Assembly: GCA_946186505.1 (NCBI GenBank)
Contig: CAMHNI010000014.1
Location: 1 to 63,726 of the forward strand
Length of the DNA stretch: 63,726 nucleotides
Direction of reading: 5' to 3'
Source of the DNA: an uncultured Prevotellaceae bacterium
GTDB lineage: Bacteria > Bacteroidota > Bacteroidia > Bacteroidales > Bacteroidaceae
The notes beneath the pieces were generated by a model. It was not told where the DNA came from and ran no database searches. It saw nothing but the letters and a program-made list of their open reading frames with translations. Positions 50,159 to 58,396 of this stretch are shown one piece after another (the first letter of the stretch is position 1; each line of letters starts with the position of its first letter). The translations under genes and the position numbers were made by a program.

Positions 50159-50870
50159 AGTTATCATCGTGGAAGACGTGCCCCTTGAATTGAAAGGCAC
50201 GCTGGGCATCATACGTAGTGACATACCCGAGGCAGAAGTTATCGGGACGGCCACCAACGAGGCCGAATACTGGAAAGTGCTGAAGCAGGGACTGCCTGAC
50301 CTGCTGCTGCTCGACTTGGGACTGGGTGGCTCGACAACCATCGGTGTTGAGCTGTGCCGCTCTACCAAGGAAATGCATCCGCAGGTCAAGGTACTCATCT
50401 TCACCGGCGAGATCCTGAACGAGAAACTGTGGGTCGATGTGCTCGACGCCGGTGCCGACGGCATCATCCTCAAGACGGGCGAGCTGCTGACGCGCCACGA
50501 TGTGCAGAGTGTCATGGACGGCAAGCAGCTGGTGTTCAACGAGCCAATCCTGAAGAAGATTGTAGAGCGTTTCAAACGTGCCGTCGGTGCCCAGCTGGCC
50601 AAGCAGGAGGCATTGATTAACTACGAGATAGACGAGTACGACGAGCGGTTCCTGCGCCATCTGGCCCTGGGCTACACCAAGGAGCAGATAACCGGTCTGC
50701 GGGGCATGCCCTTCGGCGTGAAGAGCCTGGAGAAGCGGCAGTCGGAACTGATGAAGAAACTCTTCCCCGACGGCAACGGCGGCATCGGCATCAACGCTAC
50801 GCGCCTCGTGGTTCGCGCCCTCGAACTGCAGATCCTCGACATCGACAACCTTGAGCCTGATGAGAGTTAA
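50145..50870 (+). CDS. DUF5932-type response regulator
   Basis: A 241-residue regulator. The N-terminal receiver domain has the acidic pair IIVEDV (residues 8-12), the phospho-acceptor Asp57 in LLLLDLGLGG, Thr in VLIFTGE and the conserved Lys in GIILKTGE. The C-terminal half (about 150-235, YDERFLRHLALGYTKEQITGLRGMPFGVKSLEKRQSELMKKLFPDG) is a LuxR-like helix-turn-helix of the DUF5932 kind with KEQI as its start. The frame is open farther upstream inside the kinase gene, but the ATG at 50145 ([11 protein letters not shown]) starts directly at the receiver fold and overlaps the kinase stop by 14 bases. Confidence 0.88.
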   Translation: MENFKVIIVEDVPLELKGTLGIIRSDIPEAEVIGTATNEAEYWKVLKQGLPDLLLLDLGLGGSTTIGVELCRSTKEMHPQVKVLIFTGEILNEKLWVDVLDAGADGIILKTGELLTRHDVQSVMDGKQLVFNEPILKKIVERFKRAVGAQLAKQEALINYEIDEYDERFLRHLALGYTKEQITGLRGMPFGVKSLEKRQSELMKKLFPDGNGGIGINATRLVVRALELQILDIDNLEPDES

Positions 50871-51447
50871 GCGGATCGTTTCCTGGCTGTTCGTCGCGCT
50901 GATAGTCGGCGAGGTGCTGCTGGTGCTCGTGTCATGGCTGTTGTCGGCCACGATGAAGGGGGGCGTGCGCTCCCTGCTCTCCTCGGAGGGCGTGCGCTGG
51001 TTCTTCGGGAGCTTCACCGACATGGTTGCTTCGCCGTGGCTGGTGTGGCTTCTGGTGGTCGCCATGGCCGGCGGCTGTCTGTGGCGGAGCGGACTGCTGC
51101 ATAGGTCGCAGAGCGGTTACCGTGAGCGGATGGCATTCCGCACAGCTCTCGCTTTCCTCGTCCTGTATGTTGGGGTGATACTCATGCTTACCATCGTCCC
51201 CCATGCCGTGCTGTTGTCGGCCACGGGTCAACTGTTCCCGTCGCCTTTCAGCCGTGCCCTCGTGCCGATACTGTCGTTCGGGCTTCTGCTCTTGTCCACA
51301 GTCTATGGATGGGCCTCAGGACGCTTCACGACGTTCTCCGACGTTATTGATTCTATGGCCTATGGCATTAGTCAGGTAGCTCCGCTTTTCGTCCTTTATA
51401 TCCTGTTAGTCCAGTTCTGCGACTCGCTCCGTTTCGTGTTCCTGTAG
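50860..51447 (+). CDS. Membrane protein with AbgT-like segment
   Basis: A 195-residue membrane protein with about five helices (IVSWLFVALIVGEVLLVLVSWLL, VWLLVVAMAGGCLW, AFLVLYVGVILMLTIVPHAVLL, ALVPILSFGLLLLSTVYGWA, VAPLFVLYILLVQFC). GGVRSLLSSEGVRWFFGSFTDMVASPWLVWLLVVAMAGGCLWRSGLL resembles the N-terminal stretch of AbgT-type p-aminobenzoyl-glutamate transporters, but the protein is less than half their length, so transport alone is doubtful. The ATG overlaps the response-regulator stop by 11 bases, so it is the third gene of the signalling unit and may be its target or an accessory sensor. It converges with the TtcA-like gene only four bases away. Confidence 0.6.
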   Translation: MRVKRIVSWLFVALIVGEVLLVLVSWLLSATMKGGVRSLLSSEGVRWFFGSFTDMVASPWLVWLLVVAMAGGCLWRSGLLHRSQSGYRERMAFRTALAFLVLYVGVILMLTIVPHAVLLSATGQLFPSPFSRALVPILSFGLLLLSTVYGWASGRFTTFSDVIDSMAYGISQVAPLFVLYILLVQFCDSLRFVFL

Positions 51448-51451
51448 GCAG

Positions 51452-52183
51452 CTATTCCTCAATCAGTTTCCCCTCCTGTTCCAAGGCTCGCCAGATGGAG
51501 TGCCGAGCCTCGGGGTTGACGCGCTCCAGCTCGGCAAAGAGTTTTGCTGCGGTGGTCCGGTGGGTGTCATGCTCGTATGGGCAGAGCTTCTTCAGTTTGG
51601 GGTAGTTGCGAAGCTCAGCATAGCAACGTATGTCAGCCTCGTCGATGAGACAGAGCGGGCGTATAATGGTGAGCGGCATCTTCCGCATCCTGAGCAGCGC
51701 GGGCATGGTGCCGAACCGGCCTTGGAACGTGAGGTTCATCAGTGCGGTGTGTATGATGTCGTCGCGGTGGTGCCCCAAGGCTATCTTGTTGCATCCCAGT
51801 TGCTGCGCCAGGTTGAACATCGTCTTGCGGCGGTACCAGGAACAGAGAAAGCAGGGCGGCTTGTCTTTGAGCAGCGGGTTGTCGGTGCTCGTCTCGAAGC
51901 TGGTGGTACGGATATGCAGGGGTACGCCCAGGTCATCGCAGAACCGCTGCAGGTCATCGGCGGACGACTCATAGCTGATGTTCTCCATACGTACATGCAG
52001 TGCTTCGACCTTGAAGCTGGGGTGGCATATACGTGCCCGCTTCGCCAGCAGTTCCAGCAGCAACAGCGAGTCCTTGCCGCCGGAGAGGCCCACCAGCACC
52101 TTGTCGCCATCCTCCAGCAGCCTGTATGTGGCAAAAGCCCGTACGAAGCGCTCCTTCAGTCGTCGTTCCAATCGTTCGGCCAT
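51452..52183 (-). CDS. TtcA-like tRNA thiolation protein
   Basis: A 243-residue PP-loop protein: the ATP-pyrophosphatase motif LSGGKDSLLLLELL, followed by the CxxC pair CFLCSWYRRKTMFNLAQQLGCNKIALGHHRDD that would bind an iron-sulfur cluster, and LCPYEHDTHR near the end. It matches the TtcA/TtuA group that adds sulfur to tRNA (2-thiocytidine or related). The frame reaches 52249, but a perfect promoter at 52219-52249 lies in that part, so the ATG at 52183 (MAERLERRLKERF) is chosen. Target base not determined. Confidence 0.85.
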   Translation of the reverse strand: MAERLERRLKERFVRAFATYRLLEDGDKVLVGLSGGKDSLLLLELLAKRARICHPSFKVEALHVRMENISYESSADDLQRFCDDLGVPLHIRTTSFETSTDNPLLKDKPPCFLCSWYRRKTMFNLAQQLGCNKIALGHHRDDIIHTALMNLTFQGRFGTMPALLRMRKMPLTIIRPLCLIDEADIRCYAELRNYPKLKKLCPYEHDTHRTTAAKLFAELERVNPEARHSIWRALEQEGKLIEE

Positions 52184-52218
52184 CTTTTCAGTTTTCTTGT
52201 TGATGAACAATCCGGCGG

Positions 52219-52249
52219 CAAAGTTACGAAAAAAACGGGTGCAGGGCAA
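52219..52249 (-). promoter_or_regulatory. Promoter of the TtcA-like gene
   Basis: On the minus strand TTTG (52246-52249), 19 bases, TAACTTTG (52219-52226), 35 bases before the ATG at 52183. It stands back to back with the uvrD promoters. Confidence 0.72.
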
Positions 52250-52264
52250 AAGAACAGGTTCCTT

Positions 52265-52328
52265 TTTGTGTCAGGATGCAGTTTTTTGTACCTTTGTTTG
52301 GCATTGTCGGGAAAAGTGAGTACCTTTG
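52265..52328 (+). promoter_or_regulatory. Two tandem perfect promoters before the UvrD-type helicase gene
   Basis: First: TTTG (52265-52268), 20 bases, TACCTTTG (52289-52296). Second: TTTG (52297-52300), 20 bases, TACCTTTG (52321-52328). The second begins on the base after the first ends. The downstream -7 box ends seven bases before the ATG, so its transcript would be almost leaderless, while the upstream one gives a leader of about 35 bases. Confidence 0.75.
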
Positions 52329-52335
52329 CACGGCT

Positions 52336-54735
52336 ATGAATGAGAGTGCTTTGTTATCAGAGTTGAATGAGAGCCAGCGCGAGGCAGTGCTTTTCTGTGA
52401 AGGACCGTCGCTGGTCATTGCGGGTGCCGGGTCGGGCAAGACGCGGGTACTGACCTACAAGATTGCCTGGCTCCTGGAGCAGGGTCTGAAACCGTGGCAG
52501 ATACTGGCACTGACGTTCACCAACAAAGCGGCACGCGAGATGAAGGAGCGTATAGGCCGCCTGGTGGGTGAGGAGCAGGCACGCTACCTGCAGATGGGCA
52601 CTTTCCACTCGGTTTTCTCGCGCATACTCCGTGCCGAGGCCGACAGGCTGGGGTTCAACGCTAATTTTACGATTTACGACCAGACGGATGCCCGTTCGCT
52701 GGTAAAGACCATCATCAAGGAGATGCAGTTAGACGACAAGGTCTATAAGCCCGCCTCGGTGGCCGACCGCATCTCGATGGCGAAGAACCACCTGATACTG
52801 GCAGGCCAATACGGACAGACAGCCTGGGCCAAGGACGATGTCGCTGGCAAGCGGCCGCAGATTGCCAATATATATGCAAGGTACGCGGAGCGCTGCCGTC
52901 AGGCCAACGCCATGGACTTCGACGACCTGCTGGTCTATACTTACGTGTTGTTCCAGAACCATGAAGACATCAGGCAGAAATACGCGGAGCGCTTCCATTT
53001 CGTCCTCGTTGACGAGTATCAGGACACCAACTACGCCCAGCAGCAGATTGTCCTGCAGCTGACCCGTGACCGCCAGCGTGTCTGCGTGGTCGGCGACGAT
53101 GCACAGAGTATCTATAGTTTCCGTGGTGCCAACATTGATAACATCCTCGACTTCCGCTCGGCCTACGACGATGCCCGTCTGTTCAAGTTGGAACAGAACT
53201 ACCGCTCGACGCAGCTCATCGTCCAGGCGGCTAACTCATTGATACGTAAGAACGAACGGCAGATACCAAAGGATGTCTATAGCCGTAACGAGGAGGGAGA
53301 ACGGCTGGTGCTGAAGCCTGCTTACTCGGACAAGGAGGAGGCGCTCATCGTCTGTCAGGACATCAAGCGCATACGCCGTGAGGACCACTGTGAGTATAGT
53401 GACTTTGCCATTCTCTACCGCACCAACTCTCAGAGCCGCTCGTTCGAGGAACAAATGCGCAAGGACAACATTCCCTACCGCATCTACGGCGGACTGTCAT
53501 TCTACCAGCGCAAGGAGATTAAGGATGTCATTGCCTACTTCCGTCTGGTGGCCAACCCCGATGACGAGGAGGCCTTCAAGCGTATCGTGAACTATCCGGC
53601 TCGCGGCATCGGCGGTACGACGGTCGATAAGATTATCCGCACGGCCACTGACTTCGGTGTCAGCCTGTGGCGCGTCATCTCGGAGCCGATACTCTTCCCG
53701 CTCGACGTGAGCAAGGGGACGATGACCAAGATAGAGAACTTCAAAAACCTGATAGCAGGCTGGCGCGACCGCCTGCAGACGGAGGATGCCTATGTACTGG
53801 GCCATGACATCATCATGTCCAGCGGTATCAGCCGTGACATCTACAGCGGGCGCAACCCTGAGGACATCTCACGTCAGGAGAACCTCGAGGAGTTCCTCGG
53901 CGGTATGCAGGACTTTGTCGAGAGCCGCCGCGAGGAGGATATGGGCAATCAGGTCTATCTGCCCGACTTCCTGCAGGAGGTGGCCCTGCTGACCGACCTT
54001 GACAGCGACAACGGCGACGATCATAACAAGGTGACGCTGATGACTGTCCACTCGGCCAAGGGTCTGGAGTTCCCGACGGTCTTTGTCGTGGGGCTGGAGG
54101 AGAACATCTTTCCTTCGCCTATGTGTACCAACAGCATGCGAGAACTGGAGGAGGAGCGCCGGCTGCTCTACGTGGCCATCACCCGTGCCGAGAAGCATTG
54201 CATACTGACCTGTGCACAGAATAGGTTCCGTTACGGGCGTATGGAGTTCGATACGCCGTCACGCTTCATCAAGGACATCGACCCGAAACTCATCCGCGTG
54301 CAGTCGGAAAAGGGTGGGGAAGCGGACAGCTATACCCGCCGCTACGGACAGACCACGAGCAGGGGGCGCGACTGGATGCAGAACCCACGGCCAGTGGCCG
54401 ACCGCTTCATGGCCGACCCGAAGCCCCGCATGGTAGCCCCACGGCAGGCAGAGCCACCGGTAGATCCGTTCTCGGAGAGTTTCAAAAGGACGTTGCAGAC
54501 GGCCAGCGGCGGGCGCTACAAGCCCGTACAGACAGCAGTACCACCGGCACCCACAGCTACGGGTACAGGCTGTGACCTTCACGAAGGCAACATCATAGAA
54601 CATCAGCGTTTCGGCGTGGGGACGGTCACCAGACTTGAGGGCTCCGGTGAGAATCTGAAAGCCACTGTAGAGTTCCGTAACACAGGAACAAAGCAGCTGC
54701 TATTGAAATTTGCCCGTTACAAGGTCATAGGATAG
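52336..54735 (+). CDS. UvrD/PcrA-type DNA helicase
   Basis: A 799-residue superfamily 1 helicase with all motifs in order: Q-motif LNESQREAVLF, Walker A VIAGAGSGKTRVLTYK, Ia LALTFTNKAAREMKERI, Walker B FVLVDEYQDTNYAQQQIV, III RVCVVGDDAQSIYSFRGA, IV LEQNYRST, V VTLMTVHSAKGLEFPTVFVVGLEE and VI ERRLLYVAITRAEK. The C-terminal end (HEGNIIEHQRFGVGTVTRLEG...ATVEFRNTGTKQLLLKFARYKVI) is the Tudor-like PcrA tail that can touch RNA polymerase. It acts in excision repair and in clearing proteins from DNA. The frame opens earlier (52276) but that part codes across the promoters; ATG 52336 (MNESALLSEL) is used. Its final codons and stop lie in a 36-bp tandem duplication. Confidence 0.95.
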   Translation: MNESALLSELNESQREAVLFCEGPSLVIAGAGSGKTRVLTYKIAWLLEQGLKPWQILALTFTNKAAREMKERIGRLVGEEQARYLQMGTFHSVFSRILRAEADRLGFNANFTIYDQTDARSLVKTIIKEMQLDDKVYKPASVADRISMAKNHLILAGQYGQTAWAKDDVAGKRPQIANIYARYAERCRQANAMDFDDLLVYTYVLFQNHEDIRQKYAERFHFVLVDEYQDTNYAQQQIVLQLTRDRQRVCVVGDDAQSIYSFRGANIDNILDFRSAYDDARLFKLEQNYRSTQLIVQAANSLIRKNERQIPKDVYSRNEEGERLVLKPAYSDKEEALIVCQDIKRIRREDHCEYSDFAILYRTNSQSRSFEEQMRKDNIPYRIYGGLSFYQRKEIKDVIAYFRLVANPDDEEAFKRIVNYPARGIGGTTVDKIIRTATDFGVSLWRVISEPILFPLDVSKGTMTKIENFKNLIAGWRDRLQTEDAYVLGHDIIMSSGISRDIYSGRNPEDISRQENLEEFLGGMQDFVESRREEDMGNQVYLPDFLQEVALLTDLDSDNGDDHNKVTLMTVHSAKGLEFPTVFVVGLEENIFPSPMCTNSMRELEEERRLLYVAITRAEKHCILTCAQNRFRYGRMEFDTPSRFIKDIDPKLIRVQSEKGGEADSYTRRYGQTTSRGRDWMQNPRPVADRFMADPKPRMVAPRQAEPPVDPFSESFKRTLQTASGGRYKPVQTAVPPAPTATGTGCDLHEGNIIEHQRFGVGTVTRLEGSGENLKATVEFRNTGTKQLLLKFARYKVIG

Positions 54736-54800
54736 AATACAGGGCTTGCCCCTTTCCTTGTAACAGGATAGAATACAGGGTTTACCCCTTTCCTTGTAAC
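54729..54800 (+). repeat. 36-bp tandem duplication spanning the helicase stop codon
   Basis: AGGATAGAATACAGGG, then a pyrimidine-rich part ending CCTTGTAAC, occurs at 54729-54764 and again at 54765-54800 with two base changes. The first copy contains the GGA TAG end of the helicase. CCTTGTAAC of either copy can pair with GTTACAAGG (about 54716-54724) in the coding end, giving alternative hairpins. Confidence 0.9.
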
Positions 54801-54801
54801 G

Positions 54802-54930
54802 TTACAATGCTTCATCGTCAGGCCTTTCGGGCCTCTTCCTGAGTTTAGGCAGGTGAGCCTTCTGGCGTAGCCAGGCCGCCTTACGGGCCTCATAGTCCTG
54901 CTGGTGCTTCTCTAAATAGCCGTCGGCCAT
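54802..54930 (-). CDS. Small basic protein (42 residues)
   Basis: A short frame reading MADGYLEKHQQDYEARKAAWLRQKAHLPKLRKRPERPDDEAL. The opening MADxYLExxxxxYEARKAAWLxxK is a pattern I associate with a small conserved Bacteroidota protein often misnamed dehydrogenase. It is highly charged and helical, with no signal peptide. The ATG lies nine bases after the stop of the DUF4270 gene in the same direction, so it is the last gene of the GT5-DUF4270 transcript. Its stop falls next to the helicase 3' duplication, converging with that gene. Function unknown. Confidence 0.65.
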   Translation of the reverse strand: MADGYLEKHQQDYEARKAAWLRQKAHLPKLRKRPERPDDEAL

Positions 54931-54939
54931 GAGCGGTGT

Positions 54940-56403
54940 CTATTGGTTGAACTTGCTATAGACAATGTCTATCTTCACAGGCTCATAGGGGTTCTGGCTA
55001 CCGCCGACCAGCTTGGTGCTGGCGATGCCCACGCAATGCTCATAGCCCGAGACGGAGGTGCTGCCCGAGACAGTGGTTGTGATGGCCTGTACCGGCACCA
55101 GCAGCATCTTGTTCCAGTTGGGATGTTTGTCGGTCCACTGGCTGTCGGTCGCCATGCCTTTCCGTTTCTGGGCTGCCAGTTGCGTCACCAGTGTCGAGAG
55201 GTTCGAGAAGGTATATTGGTTGGTGCTGCTCTGGTGCGAGGTGGTATAGGTCAGCTTGTTGTCGGGCAGCTTACTGTTCTCGAAGAATGTGGTGAGGCTG
55301 TCCTTGGGCACCATCAAGAGGTACGTTGGTACTTTGTATGACTTGTCGTAGTCTGTGTGGTTGATGCGCTGGAAACTGATTTTTGCCGTCATGATAGAGT
55401 CGTTATCATGGCCTTCAAAGATTTCATCAATGGGCAGTGTCACCTCAGTGTAGAGTCCGGCGGGGGCCTTGAGGTATGTGCAGGTCTGGTCGTCGAGCAG
55501 TTGCTGCAGCACTTCTTTCTCGTTGGTTATCCTTGTGGTCTGTAGTATCTCCTCGGTGCCTGCCATGGCGGTGGAGAAGGTAGATATAGAGTCGCCGTCC
55601 ACATTGACCTGATAATAGAAGCGGAGACACATTTCTGGAATCTCGGTATAGACACCCTCGCCGTCGGTAATCTGGAAGTAGAATCCCGGACAGACGTTGT
55701 GGACAAAGGCATAGGCGTTCTTGAAGTACTCCGGATGGCGGTAGTACTGCTGCAGGATGTAAGTGCCGTAGTTGTTGTAGGTCACGCCGTCCTTGTCAGT
55801 GTAGGGCTGGTTCAGGTTCAGGTAGATGGCCGTTTCGTAACCCGATTCCTCAAGAGACGTCTTGTTGACGGTGGGGTCGTTGAATGAGAACATCCTCTCC
55901 TTGACGAGTCCTCCCTGTCTGACGAGTCCCTCGCTTACGGGGTTGAAGTTCGAGTAGTATCTCCTATCCTCGCTCATGGGTATAGCGAGTTCAGAAACGC
56001 GCACCTTGACGGCTGCTGACGTGTCGGTGACGGTATTGGGGGCATCTAAGTACAGTTCTATCTGGCAGGAGTCAGCCATTGCCATGCCGTTATATGAGTT
56101 GGCGATTTTCCCTTCCTCAGGCAGACTGAAGGTCTCCAGGATGTGGAACTGTGTCATGAACTCACTCGTGACGTATGCTCCAGTCTCAGGGTCTTTCACT
56201 TTTCCAAGATAGCAGTAGCTGCTGCGCATCAGTACAGAGTCGGCCAGGGCCGACTTTGTCGTTACCTGAAAACTGGCAGAACTGACCGTGAGCTTGTCTG
56301 CATTCCCGGTCAGTGAGTTTCCTATGTCAAGGGTCTCATCATTACATGCAGAGAATGCCAGCACGGTGGCGGCAATCCCTGTCAGCAAATAGTGCTTGTT
56401 CAT
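54940..56403 (-). CDS. DUF4270 lipoprotein
   Basis: A 487-residue lipoprotein: signal peptide ending in LAFSAC (lipobox, Cys20). The mature part is beta-rich and carries the DUF4270 blocks: DSVLMRSSYCYLGKVKDPETGAYVTSEFMTQF near the N-terminus, CQIELYLDAPNTVTDTSAAVKVRVSELAIPM, and PAGLYTEVTLPIDEIFEG followed by ISFQRINHTDYDKSYKVPTYLLMVPKDSLTTFF. The family is confined to Bacteroidota and is usually encoded directly after the single-domain glycogen synthase, as here (nine-base gap). The role is unknown; a surface or outer-membrane lipoprotein is likely. Confidence 0.88.
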   Translation of the reverse strand: MNKHYLLTGIAATVLAFSACNDETLDIGNSLTGNADKLTVSSASFQVTTKSALADSVLMRSSYCYLGKVKDPETGAYVTSEFMTQFHILETFSLPEEGKIANSYNGMAMADSCQIELYLDAPNTVTDTSAAVKVRVSELAIPMSEDRRYYSNFNPVSEGLVRQGGLVKERMFSFNDPTVNKTSLEESGYETAIYLNLNQPYTDKDGVTYNNYGTYILQQYYRHPEYFKNAYAFVHNVCPGFYFQITDGEGVYTEIPEMCLRFYYQVNVDGDSISTFSTAMAGTEEILQTTRITNEKEVLQQLLDDQTCTYLKAPAGLYTEVTLPIDEIFEGHDNDSIMTAKISFQRINHTDYDKSYKVPTYLLMVPKDSLTTFFENSKLPDNKLTYTTSHQSSTNQYTFSNLSTLVTQLAAQKRKGMATDSQWTDKHPNWNKMLLVPVQAITTTVSGSTSVSGYEHCVGIASTKLVGGSQNPYEPVKIDIVYSKFNQ

Positions 56404-56412
56404 TGTTGTGGT

Positions 56413-57225
56413 CTATTCTTCTTCCGGACAGATTTGGTTGTAGAATTCTTCGTAGGCGTCGGCGAAGTCTTCCTGATAGCCCAGCAGCGGAATATTTTTC
56501 TCGGTAGCATGGGCTACAAGGTTCTTGTTGACGTCGGCGGCGGCCAGGACGATGCCGTCGGAATAGTCGATGGACAGTTTGCCCATCTCCTCGAAGTCAA
56601 AATTGTCGTTATATGGGGCTAACAGCTCGGCTTTGGCATCGCGGAAGACGACGCATTTCTTGAAGTTCTGGCCGAGGTCGTTTTTCAGGGTCTTGGCAAA
56701 CAGTGAGGTGACGACTTTCGTGTTGGCGAACGACGGTTCGTCGTGGTAAGCTGTCTTGATGTAGAGCGGGACAACGGCACTCATCCACCCTTGGCAGTGA
56801 ATGATGTCGGGTACCCAGCGCAGCTTCTTCACTGTCTCGAGAACGCCACGGGCGAAGAAGATGGCACGCTCGCCGTTGTCGGGATAGTCGTTGCCCATCT
56901 CGTCCTTCTCCATCTGCCGCTTCGAGAAGTAGTCGTCGTTGTCAATAAAATAGACTTGTACCCGTGCCTGTTGGATGGAGGCCACCTTGATGATGAGCGG
57001 GTGGTCGGTGTCGTTGATGATAAGATTCATTCCCGAAAGGCGTATGACCTCATGCAGCTGACCGCGCCGTTCGTTGATGTTTCCCCATTTGGGCATGAAG
57101 GTGCGTATCTCGTGACCTTTCTCCTGCATGGCCTGCGGAAGTGCTTTTCCCATGAGCGACATTTCGGTTTCGGGTACGTAGGGGGTAATCTCCTGATTAA
57201 TGAATAATATCTTTTTCTTTGCCAT
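56413..57225 (-). CDS. Single-domain glycogen/starch synthase-like protein (GT5 N-terminal half)
   Basis: A 270-residue protein that covers only the N-terminal Rossmann half of GT5 synthases: KKKILFINQEITPYVPETEMSLMGKALPQAMQEKGHEIRTFMPKWGNINERR, then VYFIDNDDYF, ERAIFFARGVLETVKKLRWVPDIIHCQGWMSAVVPLYIK. The second half, which holds most of the ADP-glucose site, is absent, and the normal end is seen, so this is not a truncation by damage but the form usual in Bacteroidota; it may not make glycogen at all. A frame extension to 57261 crosses the -7 box at 57248-57255, so ATG 57225 (MAKKKILF) is used. Confidence 0.85.
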   Translation of the reverse strand: MAKKKILFINQEITPYVPETEMSLMGKALPQAMQEKGHEIRTFMPKWGNINERRGQLHEVIRLSGMNLIINDTDHPLIIKVASIQQARVQVYFIDNDDYFSKRQMEKDEMGNDYPDNGERAIFFARGVLETVKKLRWVPDIIHCQGWMSAVVPLYIKTAYHDEPSFANTKVVTSLFAKTLKNDLGQNFKKCVVFRDAKAELLAPYNDNFDFEEMGKLSIDYSDGIVLAAADVNKNLVAHATEKNIPLLGYQEDFADAYEEFYNQICPEEE

Positions 57226-57247
57226 CTTGTGAAGTTTTATCCTTGTG

Positions 57248-57255
57248 CAAAGGTA
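57248..57255 (-). promoter_or_regulatory. -7 box TACCTTTG, GT5-DUF4270 operon
   Basis: The minus strand reads TACCTTTG 22 bases before the ATG at 57225; no exact TTTG at -33. Confidence 0.55.
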
Positions 57256-57321
57256 CGACAAAATATTCAGAAAGCCGCCGTTTGCGCCGGATTTTACGTT
57301 TTTTTGGGAAAAATCAAGACT

Positions 57322-58305
57322 TTAGTTGCGGTAAATCCACGACAATAGCGTGTTTATCCACCTGATAGAGCAGCGGAACCAGCGGTATGTGCTGACGGGT
57401 TTTCCGCCAAATCTCAGGATGAACTCGCGGAACGGGTTGCGCGAGAAAGGCAGTCCGACATCCAAGAAGCAGATGTGCCGACAGCCCCGGCTGTGGGCAT
57501 CCTTGATGGCGTGCCACAGGGTCAGTTCATCAGGGTGGAGCTTGGCGTATGACTTGCGTCGGAAGGCGGTGTACCACAAGTAGGCGTTCTGCTGGCTGAA
57601 GACTACGGCTGAGCAGCCGATGATGTGGCCGTGGTAGCGAGTGACAGCGAGCCGTCCGAAGCCTCCCTGTCTGACCGCCTCGAAGAACTTCTCGTCGGGT
57701 ATGTAGCGTTTCGGCTTCAGCCAGTGGTGGTGCTTCAGCAGTTTCATGAACGCCTTGAAGTCGGCATTGTCTTTCACCTCGTCAGTGATGACACCCTTGG
57801 CATAGGCGCTGTCAATACGTTTCTGCAGCTTCTCGCTGATACGTTCCTCGGGCGTGTGGCTGTGTAGCGAGTTGTGTATGCTCATCCAGTGTACGGGGAA
57901 GAACTGTCGTTGTTTCAGCTCCTTGTAGGCAAACATCTTCTGGCTCAGATTGCTCACCTCCATATAAAGCATGCGGCTCACCAGCTTGCTGTTCAGGGCG
58001 TCGATCATCATCCCGAACAGTCCGCTTGCCGTGTAGTCCCCGTGGCTATAACTGTAAACACCCTCGCCAATGATGCGGCAGTGCATGTATAAGTAAGGTG
58101 GCAACAGTGAGGCACGGTAGCGCACTATAGCCAACAAGTGGGCCAGCACCCGTCCGTCAGCCGTCTGCGCTACAGCCATGTAGGGCTTCTGTCTCGGTGT
58201 CAGTCTGGCTATACGGAAGAGTTGCCTGCTATGGAAGAAGTTGGAGTCGTCCAGCTCAGGCAGCAGTTCCTCTCGGGTGATGATTTGTACCACAGGCTCG
58301 TTCAT
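57322..58305 (-). CDS. GNAT-family acetyltransferase-like protein
   Basis: A 327-residue protein with two tandem acyltransferase-like halves as in FemAB/BioF2-type GNAT proteins: N-terminal PYMAVAQTADGRVLAHLLAIVRY and C-terminal FGRLAVTRYHGHIIGCSAVVFSQQNAYLWYTAFRRKSYAKLHPDELTLWHAIKDAHSRGCRHICFLDVG, ending NPFREFILRFGGKPVSTYRWFR. The latter resembles proteins that transfer an amino acid or acyl group to cell-wall or lipid acceptors. No membrane segment apart from a hydrophobic-aromatic end. Acceptor unknown. Confidence 0.8.
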   Translation of the reverse strand: MNEPVVQIITREELLPELDDSNFFHSRQLFRIARLTPRQKPYMAVAQTADGRVLAHLLAIVRYRASLLPPYLYMHCRIIGEGVYSYSHGDYTASGLFGMMIDALNSKLVSRMLYMEVSNLSQKMFAYKELKQRQFFPVHWMSIHNSLHSHTPEERISEKLQKRIDSAYAKGVITDEVKDNADFKAFMKLLKHHHWLKPKRYIPDEKFFEAVRQGGFGRLAVTRYHGHIIGCSAVVFSQQNAYLWYTAFRRKSYAKLHPDELTLWHAIKDAHSRGCRHICFLDVGLPFSRNPFREFILRFGGKPVSTYRWFRCSIRWINTLLSWIYRN

Positions 58306-58361
58306 GGGGGCAAAGATAGAAAATATTTATGAATTATGGGCTATAAATTATGTTTTTTTCG

Positions 58362-58369
58362 TATCTTTG
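58362..58369 (+). promoter_or_regulatory. -7 box TATCTTTG, nitroreductase-kdsC-maf operon
   Basis: TATCTTTG lies 27 bases before the ATG at 58397; no clear TTTG at -33. Confidence 0.5.
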
Positions 58370-58396
58370 CACCGCAAAACCATCAAACAGGAAGCT

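Noticed and set aside
52276..52335. Upstream extension of the helicase frame
   Set aside because: It codes across two promoter elements; homologues start at the Q-motif region, so the ATG at 52336 is used.
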